Shown in pieces: positions 1 through 11,310 of a DNA stretch of 64,000 bases. Made by a program: the position numbers and the translations under genes. The notes beneath the pieces are model-generated. The model made no database searches. It was not told the origin of the DNA and saw nothing but the letters and a program-made list of their open reading frames with translations. Location of the stretch: NCBI GenBank assembly GCA_917880885.1, contig OU862927.1, forward strand, positions 21,359,450 through 21,423,449. The letters are read 5' to 3'. Positions within the stretch are counted from its first letter, which is position 1, and each line of letters opens with the position of its first letter. The stretch is from Limnephilus marmoratus. Taxonomy: Eukaryota > Arthropoda > Insecta > Trichoptera > Limnephilidae.

Positions 1-450
1 ATTACTTGGAAATATTTATTATGTTGAAGGTTTTGTATTTATTTGATATAGTATGTAGGCAATAAAGTTTAAAAATTTTATCCCATGTTTTGAAGGAACG
101 TTTTGTTCTAGGAACGCGGAATTTATTGTTATTTCGAGTATCGTGGTTGTGGATATCTTGATTGTAAAGTGGCTTGATGTTAGTGCGAGTTGATTGTTGG
201 GTAATTTGTAGGATGGTGCTTGTGATTTCATGTTTAGGAAGGATACTGGAAAATGAATTGATGCCCTAGACGTGAGTGTCCCATGGAAGTACAAAAACAT
301 TTCTGAGAGCTCGGTTTTGAACCAGATTCTTTGAGGCAAAGCCATAGATACAGCAGAGACAGGAAAGGTGTGAATATATCGTGGCATAGTACACTGAAGT
401 TAGTAAAGGAATGGATAGTAATCCTTGAAGCCAGAAAATTACGTTCATAC
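1..450 (-). mobile_element. Decayed LINE RT C-terminal fragment
   Basis: Read on the minus strand, this stretch gives broken RT C-terminal sequence. An upstream part contains YYATIYSHLS and NRALRNVFVLPWDTHV. After a stop and a frame change comes DIHNHDTRNNNKFRVPRTK. The pattern of a 'YYA..hSHL' helix, then 'Q.RALRNI', then 'H.H.TRN...RVPRTK' is usual after the palm domain of insect non-LTR retrotransposon RTs. No catalytic motif is present and the frame is broken, so it is a dead 3' remnant that runs off the window start. The clade is not resolved. Confidence 0.6.
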
Positions 451-480
451 AAAAAATGCACTTGTAATAATAACTATAAC

Positions 481-1166
481 CTCCATCGAAATGCTTGGTG
501 TAACCCTAAGTGACCAGCTCAGATATGGGGGCTCCATCGAAGCCAGAGTAAAGTTAGCCTCACAGAAACTGGGCGTACTGTACAGGGCCCGCAGATACTT
601 TAATAGTACACAACTGCTAACCCTGTACAAATCACAAGTGCGCCCCACGGTTGAATTTGGCAGCCACCTCTGGTCTGGAGCTCCAAAATAACTGAAAAAT
701 ACCCTCGACTCTGTGCAGAAACGGGCGGTTCGTTTGATAGATTCTCCCATCTTAACAGACGGATTGCAATCTTTAGAGCACAGGCGTCGGGTGGGAATAT
801 CCTTGTTCTACCGGTATTACAATGGAAGATGCTCCGAGGAACTAGCATCATTGATCCCTTCGGCACCGGTGCATAGTCGGGAAATACGCCAAACGCGTGC
901 CCAACATTTGTACACGGTTGACATTTGCCACATGAGAACGGGTCGTTTCTTCGACTCGTTCTTGTGTTCAACAGCTCGGCTGTGGAATGATTTGCCGGCC
1001 TCTGAGTTTCCTCCTTCCTATAACATGGGTCTCTTCAAGACCAATGTTCATTCCTTCCTCTCCTCAAATAGACCCTCCACACAGCATCCCAGATGACATA
1101 GGCCCTGAGGGAAATTATTTTCCTCAGGGCCTCCTGCGTAGAGTTAACGTAAAAAAAAAAAAAAAA
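481..1166 (+). mobile_element. LINE-A copy 1, 3' end of RT ORF with poly(A)
   Basis: 5'-truncated non-LTR retrotransposon. Frame 1 (about 487-691) reads MLGVTLSDQLRYGGSIEARV and ends GSHLWSGAPK at a stop where the other copies have Tyr. The frame resumes at 713-1096 with VQKRAVRLIDSPI and ends RPSTQHPR. These are the thumb and C-terminal parts of the RT; the catalytic palm is missing. After the stop lie a near-perfect hairpin (1101-1131) and 16 A residues (1151-1166), marking the 3' terminus of target-primed reverse transcription. Copies at 16033 and 34830 share most bases. It is inactive: 5' truncation, a stop and a frame shift. Placement in the jockey/CR1 superfamily is inferred. Confidence 0.85.
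1101..1131 (+). repeat. LINE-A 3'-terminal hairpin
   Basis: GGCCCTGAGG pairs exactly with CCTCAGGGCC across an AT-rich centre that itself continues the palindrome (AAAT/ATTT). The poly(A) starts 20 bp further on. The same hairpin, more or less intact, lies at 16630-16660, 26121-26152, 35797-35828 and, inverted, 47537-47568. Conserved 3' stem-loops commonly serve as the recognition site of a LINE RT; that role here is inferred. Confidence 0.7.
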
Positions 1167-2869
1167 CTAGGCTAAAAACGTGGTAGGGAATCAGAAATAA
1201 TAATTCTTTTTTTTATTTAACCTTGTGGCCTACTCAGATACGTTGAAATAAGATAATAATGGATTTTTAAATTACATACTTACCTTGTTATTTCATTTTT
1301 ACGAAGCGTAGATACACTAATATTTTACTTTGTGAAAGTTATCATGTAAAGCAGGTAAATAGATTGATTCATGAAAAATCTTTATTAGACAGCCCGAAGA
1401 TATAAGAGAGTAATTTGTACATTTAAGTTTACAAGTTGCTAATTAATTATAAAATTTCATATTGCGAACTATGTTTTATCTAGTTTTATTTAGCTCCTAC
1501 AATACATCTTGTACTTTCTAATCTGGTAGCGTGTTATAATTATGACTTCCTTCCGTTGTACGGTAAACTGTTCTGCGTATTCGCTTTGTCCTTTTTTTGA
1601 AGTCTGATTTCTTTGCACGTCCTTGTGTGGACCTACCAATGTGTGGAAGTGTGAAATTTTATTATCTTCTGTCATCGTTGGTCAGTTTTTGTGAAATTTA
1701 TTGCAATTGTGGCAGTTTTGAGTTTTAGGGACTGTCAGCAAACTTCTGAGAATTGGTACCTATTTTTTGTTTCGGTGAAATAAAAAAGCTAATTATTCTG
1801 TTGACATTTATTTTTGAAATCATGATGTCAATGAGTATAATATTGAACACCATTCTTTAGCTGACCGACAGATGTATCTTTGTGAATAGTACATATAGAT
1901 TTTTTTAGAGCGTTGATGCAGTTTTGAAAATACATACTAATTTCGGTTGTGCCTCTGTCTGAAACTCCGATGTAATGAACTCTAGAACTTGTGTTTTGAA
2001 TTTAAGCTTCATATTCAAAGTCCAAAAAGTGATAAATTACCTATCAGTATCATAATATTTTTAACAGAAATGATTTTAATTACTATTTTCAAAATTTTAA
2101 CTGATTTATCGAAAATTCTGACTACCCTCATTGATTAATTATATTTAATTTAGATGAGAGACAAAGCGAAAAAAAATTGTTGCACTTTTTTTCCTATTTT
2201 GTCCAATTAATTTGACTTCCAACGCTCTAACGCCGAACAACCGGAAACTACTAAATCCGGTCCCTGCACACTGCTACTCGTAACTTGTAAAACACGTATC
2301 TACGAGAAATTAGAACGCATTAACTCCTGATTAACGGATCTATACGGTCTTTTTACTAAATATCCATAAAAATCAATGTTCATAAACAATAATGTGAGTT
2401 AAATAATTCAAACTCCCAAAGGGTGACTCCGTCAATTTGTTGGATTTGTTTTTTCTGGAGCAGCTTCGACAGTGATAAAAATGTTATTCGCTTTGTCAAG
2501 TCGGATTGGCTTCCGCTGGATATTTTCTACTTTAACAAGAACAAACACGAAGATTCCCACCCCAAACCCTCTGACTCGGCCAAACAAACACTGGGAAGAC
2601 TCTGGGATTGTAGCATTCCAGGGCAATTGGGGAAATCGATAGCCCGGAAGAAGTAAGTACGTGAGACGGTTGTACAGCGTGTAACAATTCGGTTGTAATA
2701 TACATGAAATTCTATAGGATTATGGATATTTGTGATGAATTCACTTGTTTATGTTAGGTCAAGAAGCTTATATTGAAGACGAAATTTTGAAAAGAACATA
2801 ATTTTTCTTTTTTCTCTGATACCTATCTAGGTCTTAAGCATATCTTGTCCAAGAACTCAAGTTCTTTCG
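1167..2869. other. No gene seen
   Basis: AT-rich DNA with only short, compositionally ordinary ORFs (longest 77 codons at 2423-2656, no recognisable domain). I see no repeat shared with the rest of the window. Confidence 0.5.
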
Positions 2870-3097
2870 GTACTATTGAAAATATCTGCTAATTCTTGAT
2901 AATGGTTGCCTAAGCTTTGTACGCATGGTATGGGAGTTCATAAATGAATTGGTATTGACATGATTGTTGCAGTGAATGTTATCTTTAGTTCGTTTGACTA
3001 TGAAATTAAATAAATTGCAAGATTCTCGGCTGTCAATAAGGGAATTAATGATTTTAAAAAGAAAAATGACGTCAGATACCAAACTTCTATAGGACAA
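2870..3097 (-). mobile_element. LINE-B-like RT C-terminal scrap
   Basis: The minus-strand frame reads DVIFLFKIINSLIDSRES and ends LRQPLSRISRYFQ. This parallels DLTFLYKIIISIIDSHEL in the better LINE-B copy at 31892-32707, in the same order as the C-terminal end of that RT. Only about 70 codons remain. Assignment rests on this visual match. Confidence 0.5.
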
Positions 3098-3438
3098 CTA
3101 TATTAGTTTTTGGTTTTTCATCAAACAGTTATACCTAATGTATATTTTCAAAAGGATATTTACATTTTCAAAGGATATTCTCATTGGGTTTTTAGTTTTA
3201 GAAAATCTAATGGTTTTTCATATACTAACGTTGAGTTGCAATTTATTGATGTTACAACGTTATAGGTTATGTTATAGGTTTTTCAGCTTATTCTGTTTGC
3301 AAATGTCGTGTACGCTTCTTATAATTTTATAATTTGCTCTCTACCCCTGAATACCTTGTTCATTATGTTCGATAATACAAATTCATTATTTTTTCCAGCC
3401 AAAATCTCTATTACTTGAAGTCTGGCGAATGAAGTATG
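3098..3438. other. No gene seen
   Basis: AT-rich spacer. A short direct repetition, TTTTCAAA(A)GGATATT, occurs twice near 3146-3178. Nothing else is recognised. Confidence 0.4.
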
Positions 3439-3627
3439 AAGATCTTCATACAAAAAGTTGAAATTTTGAAAAAAAAAATCATTTTCAGCTACAACAACAT
3501 TAGTAATATCGTATTTTTCAAACTTAGAACTCTAGCTCACTAAGTTTGAAAAATACGACATTACTAATGTTGTTGTAGCTGAAAATGATTTTTTTTCCAA
3601 AATTTCAACTTTTTGTATGAAGATCTT
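3439..3627. repeat. Foldback (snap-back) inverted repeat, 88-bp arms
   Basis: The left arm (about 3439-3526) and right arm (about 3541-3627) are almost perfect reverse complements separated by only 14 bp. Both contain AGCTACAACAACATTAGTAA; differences are a few single bases and one A-run length. A transcript would fold into a hairpin of about 88 bp. A third partial copy of the left arm lies in direct orientation at 3669-3735, so the arm is itself a dispersed repeat unit. No transposase is nearby. Confidence 0.9.
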
Positions 3628-3668
3628 TCAGTATATGGATGCGGCGCATCCCTTGACTGAAAGAATCC

Positions 3669-3735
3669 TGAAGATCTTAATACAGAAAGTTGAAATTTTG
3701 AAATAAAATAAAAATCATTTTCAGCTACAACAACG
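3669..3735 (+). repeat. Third partial copy of the foldback arm
   Basis: Repeats the left arm of the 3439-3627 hairpin from GAAGATCTT through CAGCTACAACAACGTCAATA, with more divergence (for example an inserted AAATA in the A-run). Its presence shows the arm existed as a unit before or alongside the palindrome. Confidence 0.75.
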
Positions 3736-4058
3736 TCAATACGCGATAAACTATAGTGATTGACTGATGTACATCTACCTTCCTATTCTTACCCTTGAAG
3801 GGTGAAAGCCAGAAATAATTGAAAAAAAAACTCTAGCTCAATGAAAACTCACGAACCGCCACTGCTGACAGGGCATTTATCTTTCGGTGATTATTCGTAA
3901 TGCTCGTAATTAATAGAAATCCACTTAAAATATCCAATATCACCGATTTCATTGATTAATTAGCCCAATTCACCAGAAATGTTCATTCATCACCAATTAA
4001 TATACTCGTACTTACCGACGATTACATAATACATGTTGTGTTACTGAACGTTTTCACC
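3736..4058. other. No gene seen
   Basis: AT-rich spacer. The phrase ACTCTAGCTCA at 3829-3840 recurs from the foldback loop at 3530-3540; nothing else is recognised. Confidence 0.4.
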
Positions 4059-4296
4059 GCGCGACAAAATATCCCCAAGAGAATATCTCCGAAAAAATAT
4101 CCCACCGACAAACCATCCTAACCTAACCTAAGCTAACCTTATTTTACTATTTTTGAAGAATAATTTATTGTCTTTGTAGGATGTCTGAATTATTTTGGTT
4201 AGGTTAGCTTAGGTTTTAGTAGATATGTTGGTGGGGGATGTTTTGTCCGCGGGATATTTTATCGGGGACATTTTGTCGGGGATATTTTATCGCGGG
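4059..4296. mobile_element. MITE-1: TIR element with arrayed 15-bp subrepeats
   Basis: The ends are inverted copies built from tandem variants of (GA)TAAAATATCCCC and GACAAAATGTCCCC (left 4059-4110, right 4230-4296). Inside these sit TTAGG-type runs, CCTAACCTAACC at about 4118 and GGTTAGGTTAG at about 4198. The core carries TAATTTATTGTCTTTGTAGG, which recurs inverted in a second copy at 23770-23970. There is no coding capacity. The superfamily is not assigned. Confidence 0.7.
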
Positions 4297-4836
4297 TTGA
4301 AAAGTCTCGTAATTATACATGTACAGCTTGCAAGTCAAAAATAATTGATTCATTGAAACAAATTAATTAGATTTATGATTGATCATATTGCTATTCTATA
4401 TTATATTGCTCATTCATTTCCAAAATAACTGACCCTTTTGCTGAAATCATTGACTGATCGAAACGAAGCCCTAATTTAACTCCACCATTTAAAAATTAAT
4501 TTGCCATTATTTTTTTTGGTTACGTTCCGGTTCTGGTTCAAGATGGTGGCCTTGTTGGATACTACATTTTTATCGCACCAGAGTTTGCATTGTCGTGGTT
4601 CCTTCTACGAGCTGTCAAATCGATAATAAAGCAAAACTCAATATTATGCTACCTAACGGTATTTCGACAAATTGTATAATTTCTCATTGAAATTAAGAGA
4701 AAGAATATTTATAATTAAGTAGGTAGATATTTAAGTAGGCACCTTCTTATAAATCTTCTGATATCGGGGGAAATTATGGATTTTGATTAATTAAGACGAA
4801 ATTATGAACGTACTTTTTGTTATTGATTATTTTAAT
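4297..4836. other. No gene seen
   Basis: AT-rich spacer with no ORF of note and no repeat that I could match elsewhere in the window. Confidence 0.4.
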
Positions 4837-5048
4837 GATCGGGTAGAATGGACTTTTTATATTGTAAACACTTTTTAATCTTGAGTCGTTTTATTTACAA
4901 TAATTTTTAGGGTAATATTTGATAAACACTTTTATAAAAACTTTAGTTACTGCCCGGTCCCCACTTAGTGTTCTAAAAAGCCTTTTACCAAGACTTTATT
5001 AATGCGAGAGAGATTTTTTAAGGGAACCAGACTTTTTATACCAATAAA
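4837..5048 (+). repeat. Dispersed repeat E, copy 1
   Basis: Shares several ordered blocks, inverted, with 19260-19475: a block around GGACTTTTTATATTGTAAA, then GAGTCGTTTTATTTACAA, CCCGGTCCCCACT versus CCCGGACCCCGACT, and AATGCGAGAGAG. The two copies are diverged and have indels. No TIR, poly(A) or ORF marks the ends, so the class is unknown. Confidence 0.65.
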
Positions 5049-5339
5049 AACATGGAAACTACCCTGCCAAAAAACAACAACAATGAGGTCGGTAAGTAGG
5101 GCCAGTACTTTGGAGACCTCTAACAGCAGTGCTAAACATTAAGATGCCAATAGGTAATTAAAATCAATTAACTACAGTAACCATAACATAGATGTCTCTA
5201 ATTGCATCTTTGTTTCAATTCTTTACACCTTTTTTATGCGAGTTATACAGTTCACCCGACTTTTAGTGCAAAACATAATTAGTACCTTTTTAAAGCAACT
5301 CTGTGATCCATGTCAATATGATAAAGCTTACGCAGATTG

Positions 5340-5450
5340 AACAGAGAATCAGGCCTCCGTGGTCAAGGTGCAAGGCTCTTGACTAGCAATACGAAGGTCG
5401 AGTCAATACTAGCGAGTTCAAATCCTGGCATGTGCAAATAAATTTTATTT
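5340..5450 (+). mobile_element. tRNA-derived SINE head
   Basis: A-box-like CTCCGTGGTCAAGGTGCAAG is followed by CTTGACTAGCAATACGAAGG, then a B box in GAGTTCAAATCCTGGCATG, then an A/T-rich tail. The layout is that of a tRNA-derived Pol III promoter, but an insertion between arms and poor pairing exclude a functional tRNA. It is a single copy in this window. Confidence 0.55.
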
Positions 5451-6772
5451 AATTAATTACACATAAAATAATACACAGTATGTTTGCGGCACGTTCCAAA
5501 GTGGAAGATACTGTAAGAATCGCTCTGGTGTAAGACCACAATTCAGAATTGAGCCGTTGCTTGAAATGGCTTTAGCCGTGCTTGGTGACCAGATCTGAAT
5601 AGTAAGGTACTTCCCCATCTTCGCCTCTCTCATTTCCTTCCCCTCCCCACTCACCTTCAGCCTCGCAACGTACCCCAATGGGGAATTCCTTAGTCTCACT
5701 GACTCTTTAGCTGGGACTCTAGTGCGGTATTCACAAAATAACAGAGTATGCAATTCACACACGGTAGAAGTGAAACCATCAGAAAACTACAGTAGATAAG
5801 AGTGGGGAAGCTACGAAGCACCATACAAAGAGGAGAACAATTATTCTAACTTTTTCTCTGGCAGGCTAAATTCCATAGATGTATGTGTTTGTCTTTTTTT
5901 AGTTTCGCTATTTTTCGTTTCATCGAGTTTAAAATCACAACGGTGCTAAAGAAGTTTTCACTTCAAACATTAAACAGGAATCACATAAGTGCGGTTATGG
6001 AAATAAAATAAATTTATAAAAAACATCTTTTGTATTTCTTATTACGAAACCAAGCATTCCACCTAATTTGTTTGTGATTTGATTATTTTCGTATTGCAGA
6101 TATTTATTTACTAATACATTACAAAATGATACTTTATCTGTCCAACTGGGAAGAATACGCTTTTCAGGACAGCCAAATTGTATATTTAGTTCATAATATT
6201 CTTAACAAAGGAATGGTTTCGTTCAAGATATCACAGGAATTTGCTTATGTCAAGACAACTTTTAAGAACATTAAAAATTGTATTCTGAACGAAGGGATGG
6301 TTTCTTTGTGTAAGAATCGCAAAGATATGATTTTTTTTCGAGGTCATTTTGGAGAACATAAATAATTGCACTACAATATTGTAGCGTTGTATATTGATGT
6401 AATTTTTTAATGCCATTTCTAATGTTACACTCTGTATAAAACACTACATATATGTAAGAGATTCTGTTTATTTATCTGAGAGAGGAACGATTCCAGCTGT
6501 GTACAAACGTGATTATCGTTTAAGCGAAAGGGTTGACGTGACGAGAATAGAGGCACAAAAGGGAAGCTGAATAAACGACACTGACGCGCGCGCCCTTAGG
6601 CCCTAGGCGCGCAATTAATGTTGCCTTGAACATATTTTTAAGAGTTTCAATGAACTCTGTTTTCATGTAAAGGCTTTATTCTCGCAAAGGAGGGAAGACA
6701 TTCGAGGTTATGTTGTGAATGATTGTGGAACGAAAATATTACGATTGTGAAAAGCATTAACTTTATGGCTCG
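5451..6772. other. No gene seen; one GC-rich patch
   Basis: Contains ORFs of up to 101 codons (5457-5762, minus) without a recognisable domain. A palindromic GC-rich patch, GCGCGCCCTTAGGCCCTAGG, sits at about 6587-6606 in otherwise AT-rich sequence. Confidence 0.4.
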
Positions 6773-7029
6773 CCATCCATAAATTACGTCAGACGAATAT
6801 CATGATTTTTGACCCCCCCCCCTCCCGTCTCTTTCACACATCATCACATTTGCGAGACCCCCTCCCCACTAATGTGACGTCACTTATTTTGCACAATATT
6901 TTTTTAATTATTTAGATTTTTGCGTAAGACGTCACAGAGCTGATGACCCCCCCTATATCCCTTGTCGCACAATGTCACACTTCTCTCCCCCCCCCCCCCC
7001 TTAAGGTGTGACGCAATTTATGGGTGGCC
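6773..7029. mobile_element. MITE-2 with ~20-bp TIRs and poly-C tracts
   Basis: The left end CCATCCATAAATTACGTCA matches the reverse complement of the right end, CCACCCATAAATTGCGTCA. The 257-bp body has no ORF and carries runs of C (6811-6820, 6987-7000) and three GTGACG/TGACGTCA-type palindromes. It is a compact non-autonomous DNA element; the superfamily is not assigned. Confidence 0.7.
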
Positions 7030-7399
7030 CCTTAATATACAATAAAAACATGCATAAATTTGTTATGGACTATCGAACGTTATTAATAGGGGAACGTCTG
7101 TATGACTGAAATTTAAGAACCCGGCTTCGAGTACATCTCTGACGCCGTATGCGCCACGCCATATCAACATAATGTGCAAGTGACATTTCAAACAAAGCTA
7201 CCGTTGTAATTCGGTTTCGAATTTAAGAATTCGTCAAAGGATGGCGCCACTTACGTTAGTAGATCGCATGAGGACTTGCCCCTGGCAGGTATGAGTACTA
7301 CGGATTTGTAAATTGATATCTCTTCGGATATGGAAAGATTGACGGTAATACTAAGAGTTTTGATTAATAGTATCACGCGAATATGTATTACATATGACG

Positions 7400-7593
7400 T
7401 CAGTGCCTTTCGCTGTTACTTTGTCCCAGTGACTAGCTCTCACTGGATCACAATGGATCTGAGGAACCAGCTATTTTTGGAACCAGTTCCTATCGGATTT
7501 ATAAAATAGTCACCAACACTCAAACTGGGCAAAGCCGAACCAAAAGCCGCCCGCAAGGCCTAGCAGCAAAAACCCAGGGTTTTTAAGTGCTGG
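7400..7593 (+). mobile_element. Helitron-like 3' terminus, family D copy 1
   Basis: Ends in a hairpin (AAAAACC..GGTTTTT, 7568-7584) followed by AAGTGCTGG and then T. This fits the Helitron 3' rule of hairpin plus CTRR with insertion before T. Upstream, CTCAAACTGGGC and AACCAAAAGCCGCCCGCA are shared with 11100-11310. The 5' end is not found. Confidence 0.55.
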
Positions 7594-7839
7594 TTTTAAT
7601 TATAAATTGTTGACAGACTTGCACAGACATAATTATACATGGCATGTCAACGGCTAGTAAAAAATCAATTTTCATCCGTTAATTTGGTAATTGAACTATG
7701 AAAAATTAAACAAATTGTTCTAAACAATGTTTACTCCATACACTATCTCATTTCAAGTAGTACAATTTTATTTGGTAAACTTAAAACTAATAATAAAATC
7801 ATAAATCCCTTTCAAAGATGTTGTGAAGTGAAGGACTTA
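7594..7839. other. No gene seen
   Basis: AT-rich sequence between the Helitron-like end and the LINE-C RT frame. It may be 5'-ward LINE sequence too decayed to read. Confidence 0.35.
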
Positions 7840-8755
7840 TGAATAATTATGGACTCCGGAATGTCTTTCCGAACACATATAAATTCCATCTGTGACAGGG
7901 CGTACAAACTTCTAGGATTCATCATAAGAGTGACCAAACCATTCAGGTCACCACACGTAATCAAAATACTGTACGTCTCTTTTGTTCGCTCAATATTAGA
8001 ATTCGGATCAGTCATATGGAATCCCCAATACAAAGTTAATATTGAAAGGTTAGAAAGAATTCAAAAAAAGATACTGAAACACCTAGACTTTAAATCCTTC
8101 CGAACATCAGAAAGCCTAAAAAACTCATTAACATTCCATAATTTATCAACCCTAGAAGATAGAAGAAATATATACGACCATAAATTTCTATTCAAAATTA
8201 TCAACAACGTTGTTGACAACAACTATCTTCTGGAACACATTAATTTCCACTGTCCAATAAGAAACATAAGGTCAAACCAACTATTCCACATCCCACACTC
8301 AAAAACAAATTACACACAACATTCATTTCTCCGAAGGACGTGCACAAAATACAATGATATCTTTTACGATGCTGATATTTTCCATTTGTCTTCAGGCCAA
8401 TTTATTAAATTCATAATAGAAAAAATCAAAACAAATTATTAATTATGAACTCTCCACCCCTGCTGCATGTTTTCCTTCTTTTTATAATAATAATAATATT
8501 TGGATGATTTACATATCCCACATGCTTTAATTTGTGTATTTTTTTTTCATTTCTGTTGTACATATATATATATATTTTCTTTTTTTCTACCACTTTGTGT
8601 TTTCTTTTATGTTTTAATCTATGTTTATATATATATTATAAATTTTAGCGGAAACTTCGCTGGTTAATGCAACCATGTAATATGTTACTCTATTATGAAA
8701 ATATGTATAACTGTTTGTTTCCTTAATAAACTAAAATAAAAAAAAAAATAAAAAA
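7840..8755 (+). mobile_element. LINE-C, RT C-terminal half with 3' UTR
   Basis: An open frame of 197 codons (7849-8442) without internal stops. It reads HINSICDRAYKLLGFIIR, FVRSILEFGSVIWNP and IERLERIQKKILKHLDF, then DHKFLFKIINNVVDNNY. These are the usual blocks after the YADD catalytic region in insect LINE RTs. The palm domain is absent, so it is 5' truncated. The 3' UTR contains a small hairpin, AGCGGAAACTTCGCT (8647-8661), an AATAAA and an A-rich tail ending near 8755. It is the best-preserved RT frame of this clade here, suggesting a fairly recent insertion. Confidence 0.8.
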
Positions 8756-8782
8756 ATGGCGTAGGATCATATTTATATATTA

Positions 8783-9086
8783 CTAGCTTTTGCCCCCGGC
8801 TTCGCTCGCATAGTATTAGGGGGTTTCCAACTCCGCCTCCTCCACCTTACCTATCCCCAATCCACCCCCCCCCTCCCTCTTGACCCCTTCACCCCTCCAC
8901 TCCCTCCACCACTTCCCCCTCCCCCCCGCCGCCCACCCATCCATCCCCACCCACTCCCTCCCCCCTCCATACCCGTTTCATTCATTTTTCAAACAGCTCG
9001 CGTGCCACCTATTAAAACGTAACAATAAAATACGCGCAGTTTCGCATCTATAATATTAGCACAGACATTTATACTATTAGTGTAGA
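8783..9086 (-). mobile_element. Non-autonomous Helitron, family A, copy 1
   Basis: On the minus strand it begins TCTACACTAATAGTATAAAT and ends GCGAGCGAAGCCGGGGGCAA-AAGCTAG, with A before the start and T after the end, as Helitrons require. The body is strongly purine-rich on the minus strand (the plus strand shows long runs of C/T, 8840-8970). It has no ORF. The same end motif closes the copies at 58993-59822 and 60600-60919. Confidence 0.75.
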
Positions 9087-9620
9087 TTAGTATTTTTTTA
9101 CACATATTTGAATATTTACTATCAAAGGAATCTCCTTAGTAACCTAAGCAAATAAAAAAATGACAGCGCACGTCAAACAATTACTTAGCAACGCTTTCCG
9201 GTAGAGTGTGTATAAAATTAAATTGGTCTGTAACAAATTTAACTACGTATTTTTTATCGTACAAAATATTATGTTTACGTACACACATTGATCGAGTTTA
9301 TTGCGAGACAATGCCAAGTAATTTAAAATCATGTGTTTTTGGCTTAAAAATTTGATAGCAAAGAAATATTATAGATGCTATAGTAAAATTCTGCCAATAG
9401 AACATTTTTGAGCTTTTTATTAACCAGGCAAGCAAACGCTTAGAAGTGAAAAATCTCCCACTTATGAACCTCTTTTCAGATAGGTTTGTTTAATTAAGGC
9501 ATATTTTCAAAAGGTCAATCACATTTATTATCCAATATTTTTTATTAGTATTTATTTATTTATTACAAAAAAATATGTCATTTCAATTTATAAAAATATG
9601 CAAAATAATTATTTTTTTCC
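9087..9620. other. No gene seen
   Basis: AT-rich spacer with no ORF or repeat recognised. Confidence 0.4.
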
Positions 9621-10466
9621 TAATAGGCCACTTGCATGGATTTCATAACGACTTGGAAAAAATCGAGTGGATAGATTTTTTTACTAAGATTACGAAAATG
9701 TTAGTAAAAATTTTTAGAAATAAAGTTTTTTTTTATAAATAAATCCATTATTTGGGCTCGTGACGTCGCTACATGAAAATGTCCCGTCTCCGAAAATGTT
9801 CTATTAGTTTTGTAAAATTCCACACTGATTTATTTTTTTTTTATGGAAACCCTTTGATTTCAGGCTAATTTTTGAATTTGACATTTAACGTTCACTACAT
9901 TTATTGTTTGTTCCCTGCAAACTTATCTTTTGGTTTAACTTATCATTTGGTTTAACTTTTTAACAGATGTTATGAACCCCGTACATCTTATGCTGTCGGT
10001 GCCTGTTTTAGAGGTGTAATGGTAATGGTGCTGATTTTAACAAAACAAAATTTTATAATATTCTTATTATTATTATAATTTAAAAGTACAAGTACATTAC
10101 ATTGGATTTAGTAATATAGACGTTGAACATTATAATGATTTATGATCAGTAAGATGGATCAAGGAAAAAAATATTTACGAGATGCAATATTTTTGGTGTG
10201 CCTCGATATTCTCCTGTGCCATCGTGTGGAAAACGTTCTTTTTTAAAATGATTTTCGGCTATGTAATTACCGTTTTTTTGGACCCATAAAATTATGTCCC
10301 GTCTTTCCGGTTTATAAAAAATGGTCTGATTTTTCAGGATGAAGTTTTCAAAAAATCGCAAGGGTTTCAAAAATACGAATAACGAAAAAAAAATACAGAA
10401 TGTCTTAGAATATTTGCCTAAACCGGAAAAAAATAAAAAAAATATGTGATGCAAGAGGCCTATTGT
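9621..10466. mobile_element. TIR element of ~845 bp without transposase
   Basis: The left terminus TAATAGGCCACTTGCAT is matched by the reverse complement of the right terminus, CAATAGGCCTCTTGCAT. The interior is AT-rich. The longest ORF (102 codons, minus, 10146-10454) shows no domain and crosses into the right TIR, so I do not call it a gene. It is probably a non-autonomous DNA transposon. Confidence 0.5.
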
Positions 10467-11099
10467 TCTACCACTACATAAGCTGAGCTCTAGAAGATAA
10501 ATATTAGCTTTTCACATACTTCTTAAGGTTATATATTGTAAACATATATGTGTTTTTTTTCTGTATATGAGTAACACCTACCTACAGGGCAAATTGTTTG
10601 ATTAAGAGTTTTTATTTTATTTTTTAATTATTAAATCCATGCAGACTCTGAGGAAAATGATTTCATATATTTCATGCCATATTTGGGAATGCCGTGGGGT
10701 GGGAATGTGTCTACTCTAATTCCTCCTCGAAAAATAAATTAACACTTAAGAGTTTATATTTTCATAATATTGTTAAATTAATTTTACATAATCTAAACTA
10801 GTATTAAATTTCTTTTAAGATCTCCGAAAATATTGGAAAATTTACAAAGTTTTCAGCCTCTTAGTTTTTTTAGTTAATTAAAAATTGGAGTTCCCCAAAA
10901 CAAATGTTATTTTAGGCACCCGAAAAATTGGTTTCCAAAAGTCTAAAACAGTCGCCATTTCTGATGGGGGTGGCCAATGAATTCACGATCAAAATTACCA
11001 TTGCTTATCACCTTCAGGGCGTCACTATGTGTTTTAAAATACTCTCTACCTGTAGTATTGCACAACTGTCCGAAGCTAGTGGGATTATGGCATCCGTAA
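10467..11099. other. No gene seen
   Basis: AT-rich spacer. The last part may already belong to the family D Helitron-like element that ends at 11310. Confidence 0.35.
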
Positions 11100-11310
11100 C
11101 TGCTGTGAGACTGAAGCAAAGGAGATGGTTACTTTAACTCGGCGACCAGCTGCCATAGATCACTGTGGATTCGAGGAACTGGCTATTTTCGCAACCAGTT
11201 CTTATCGAATTTACAAAATGGTTACCTGCACTCAAACTGGGCGAAGCCCAACCAAAAGCCGCCCGCAGGGCCTAGCAGCAAAACCTGCGGAGCGGGTTTT
11301 TAACAGCTAG
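11100..11310 (+). mobile_element. Helitron-like 3' terminus, family D copy 2
   Basis: Shares AACTGGGCGAAGCC, AACCAAAAGCCGCCCGCA and GGCCTAGCAGCAAAA with 7400-7593. It ends with the hairpin AAAACC..GGTTTT followed by AACAGCTAG and T, again obeying hairpin plus CTRR-T. The stem sequences differ between the two copies while pairing is kept. Confidence 0.6.

Noticed and set aside
5457..5762. 101-codon minus-strand gene
   Set aside because: No domain, no signals, and frame length is within what chance gives in this window.
10146..10454. 102-codon minus-strand gene
   Set aside because: Phe/Lys-rich translation of AT-rich DNA that runs into the right TIR of the surrounding element.
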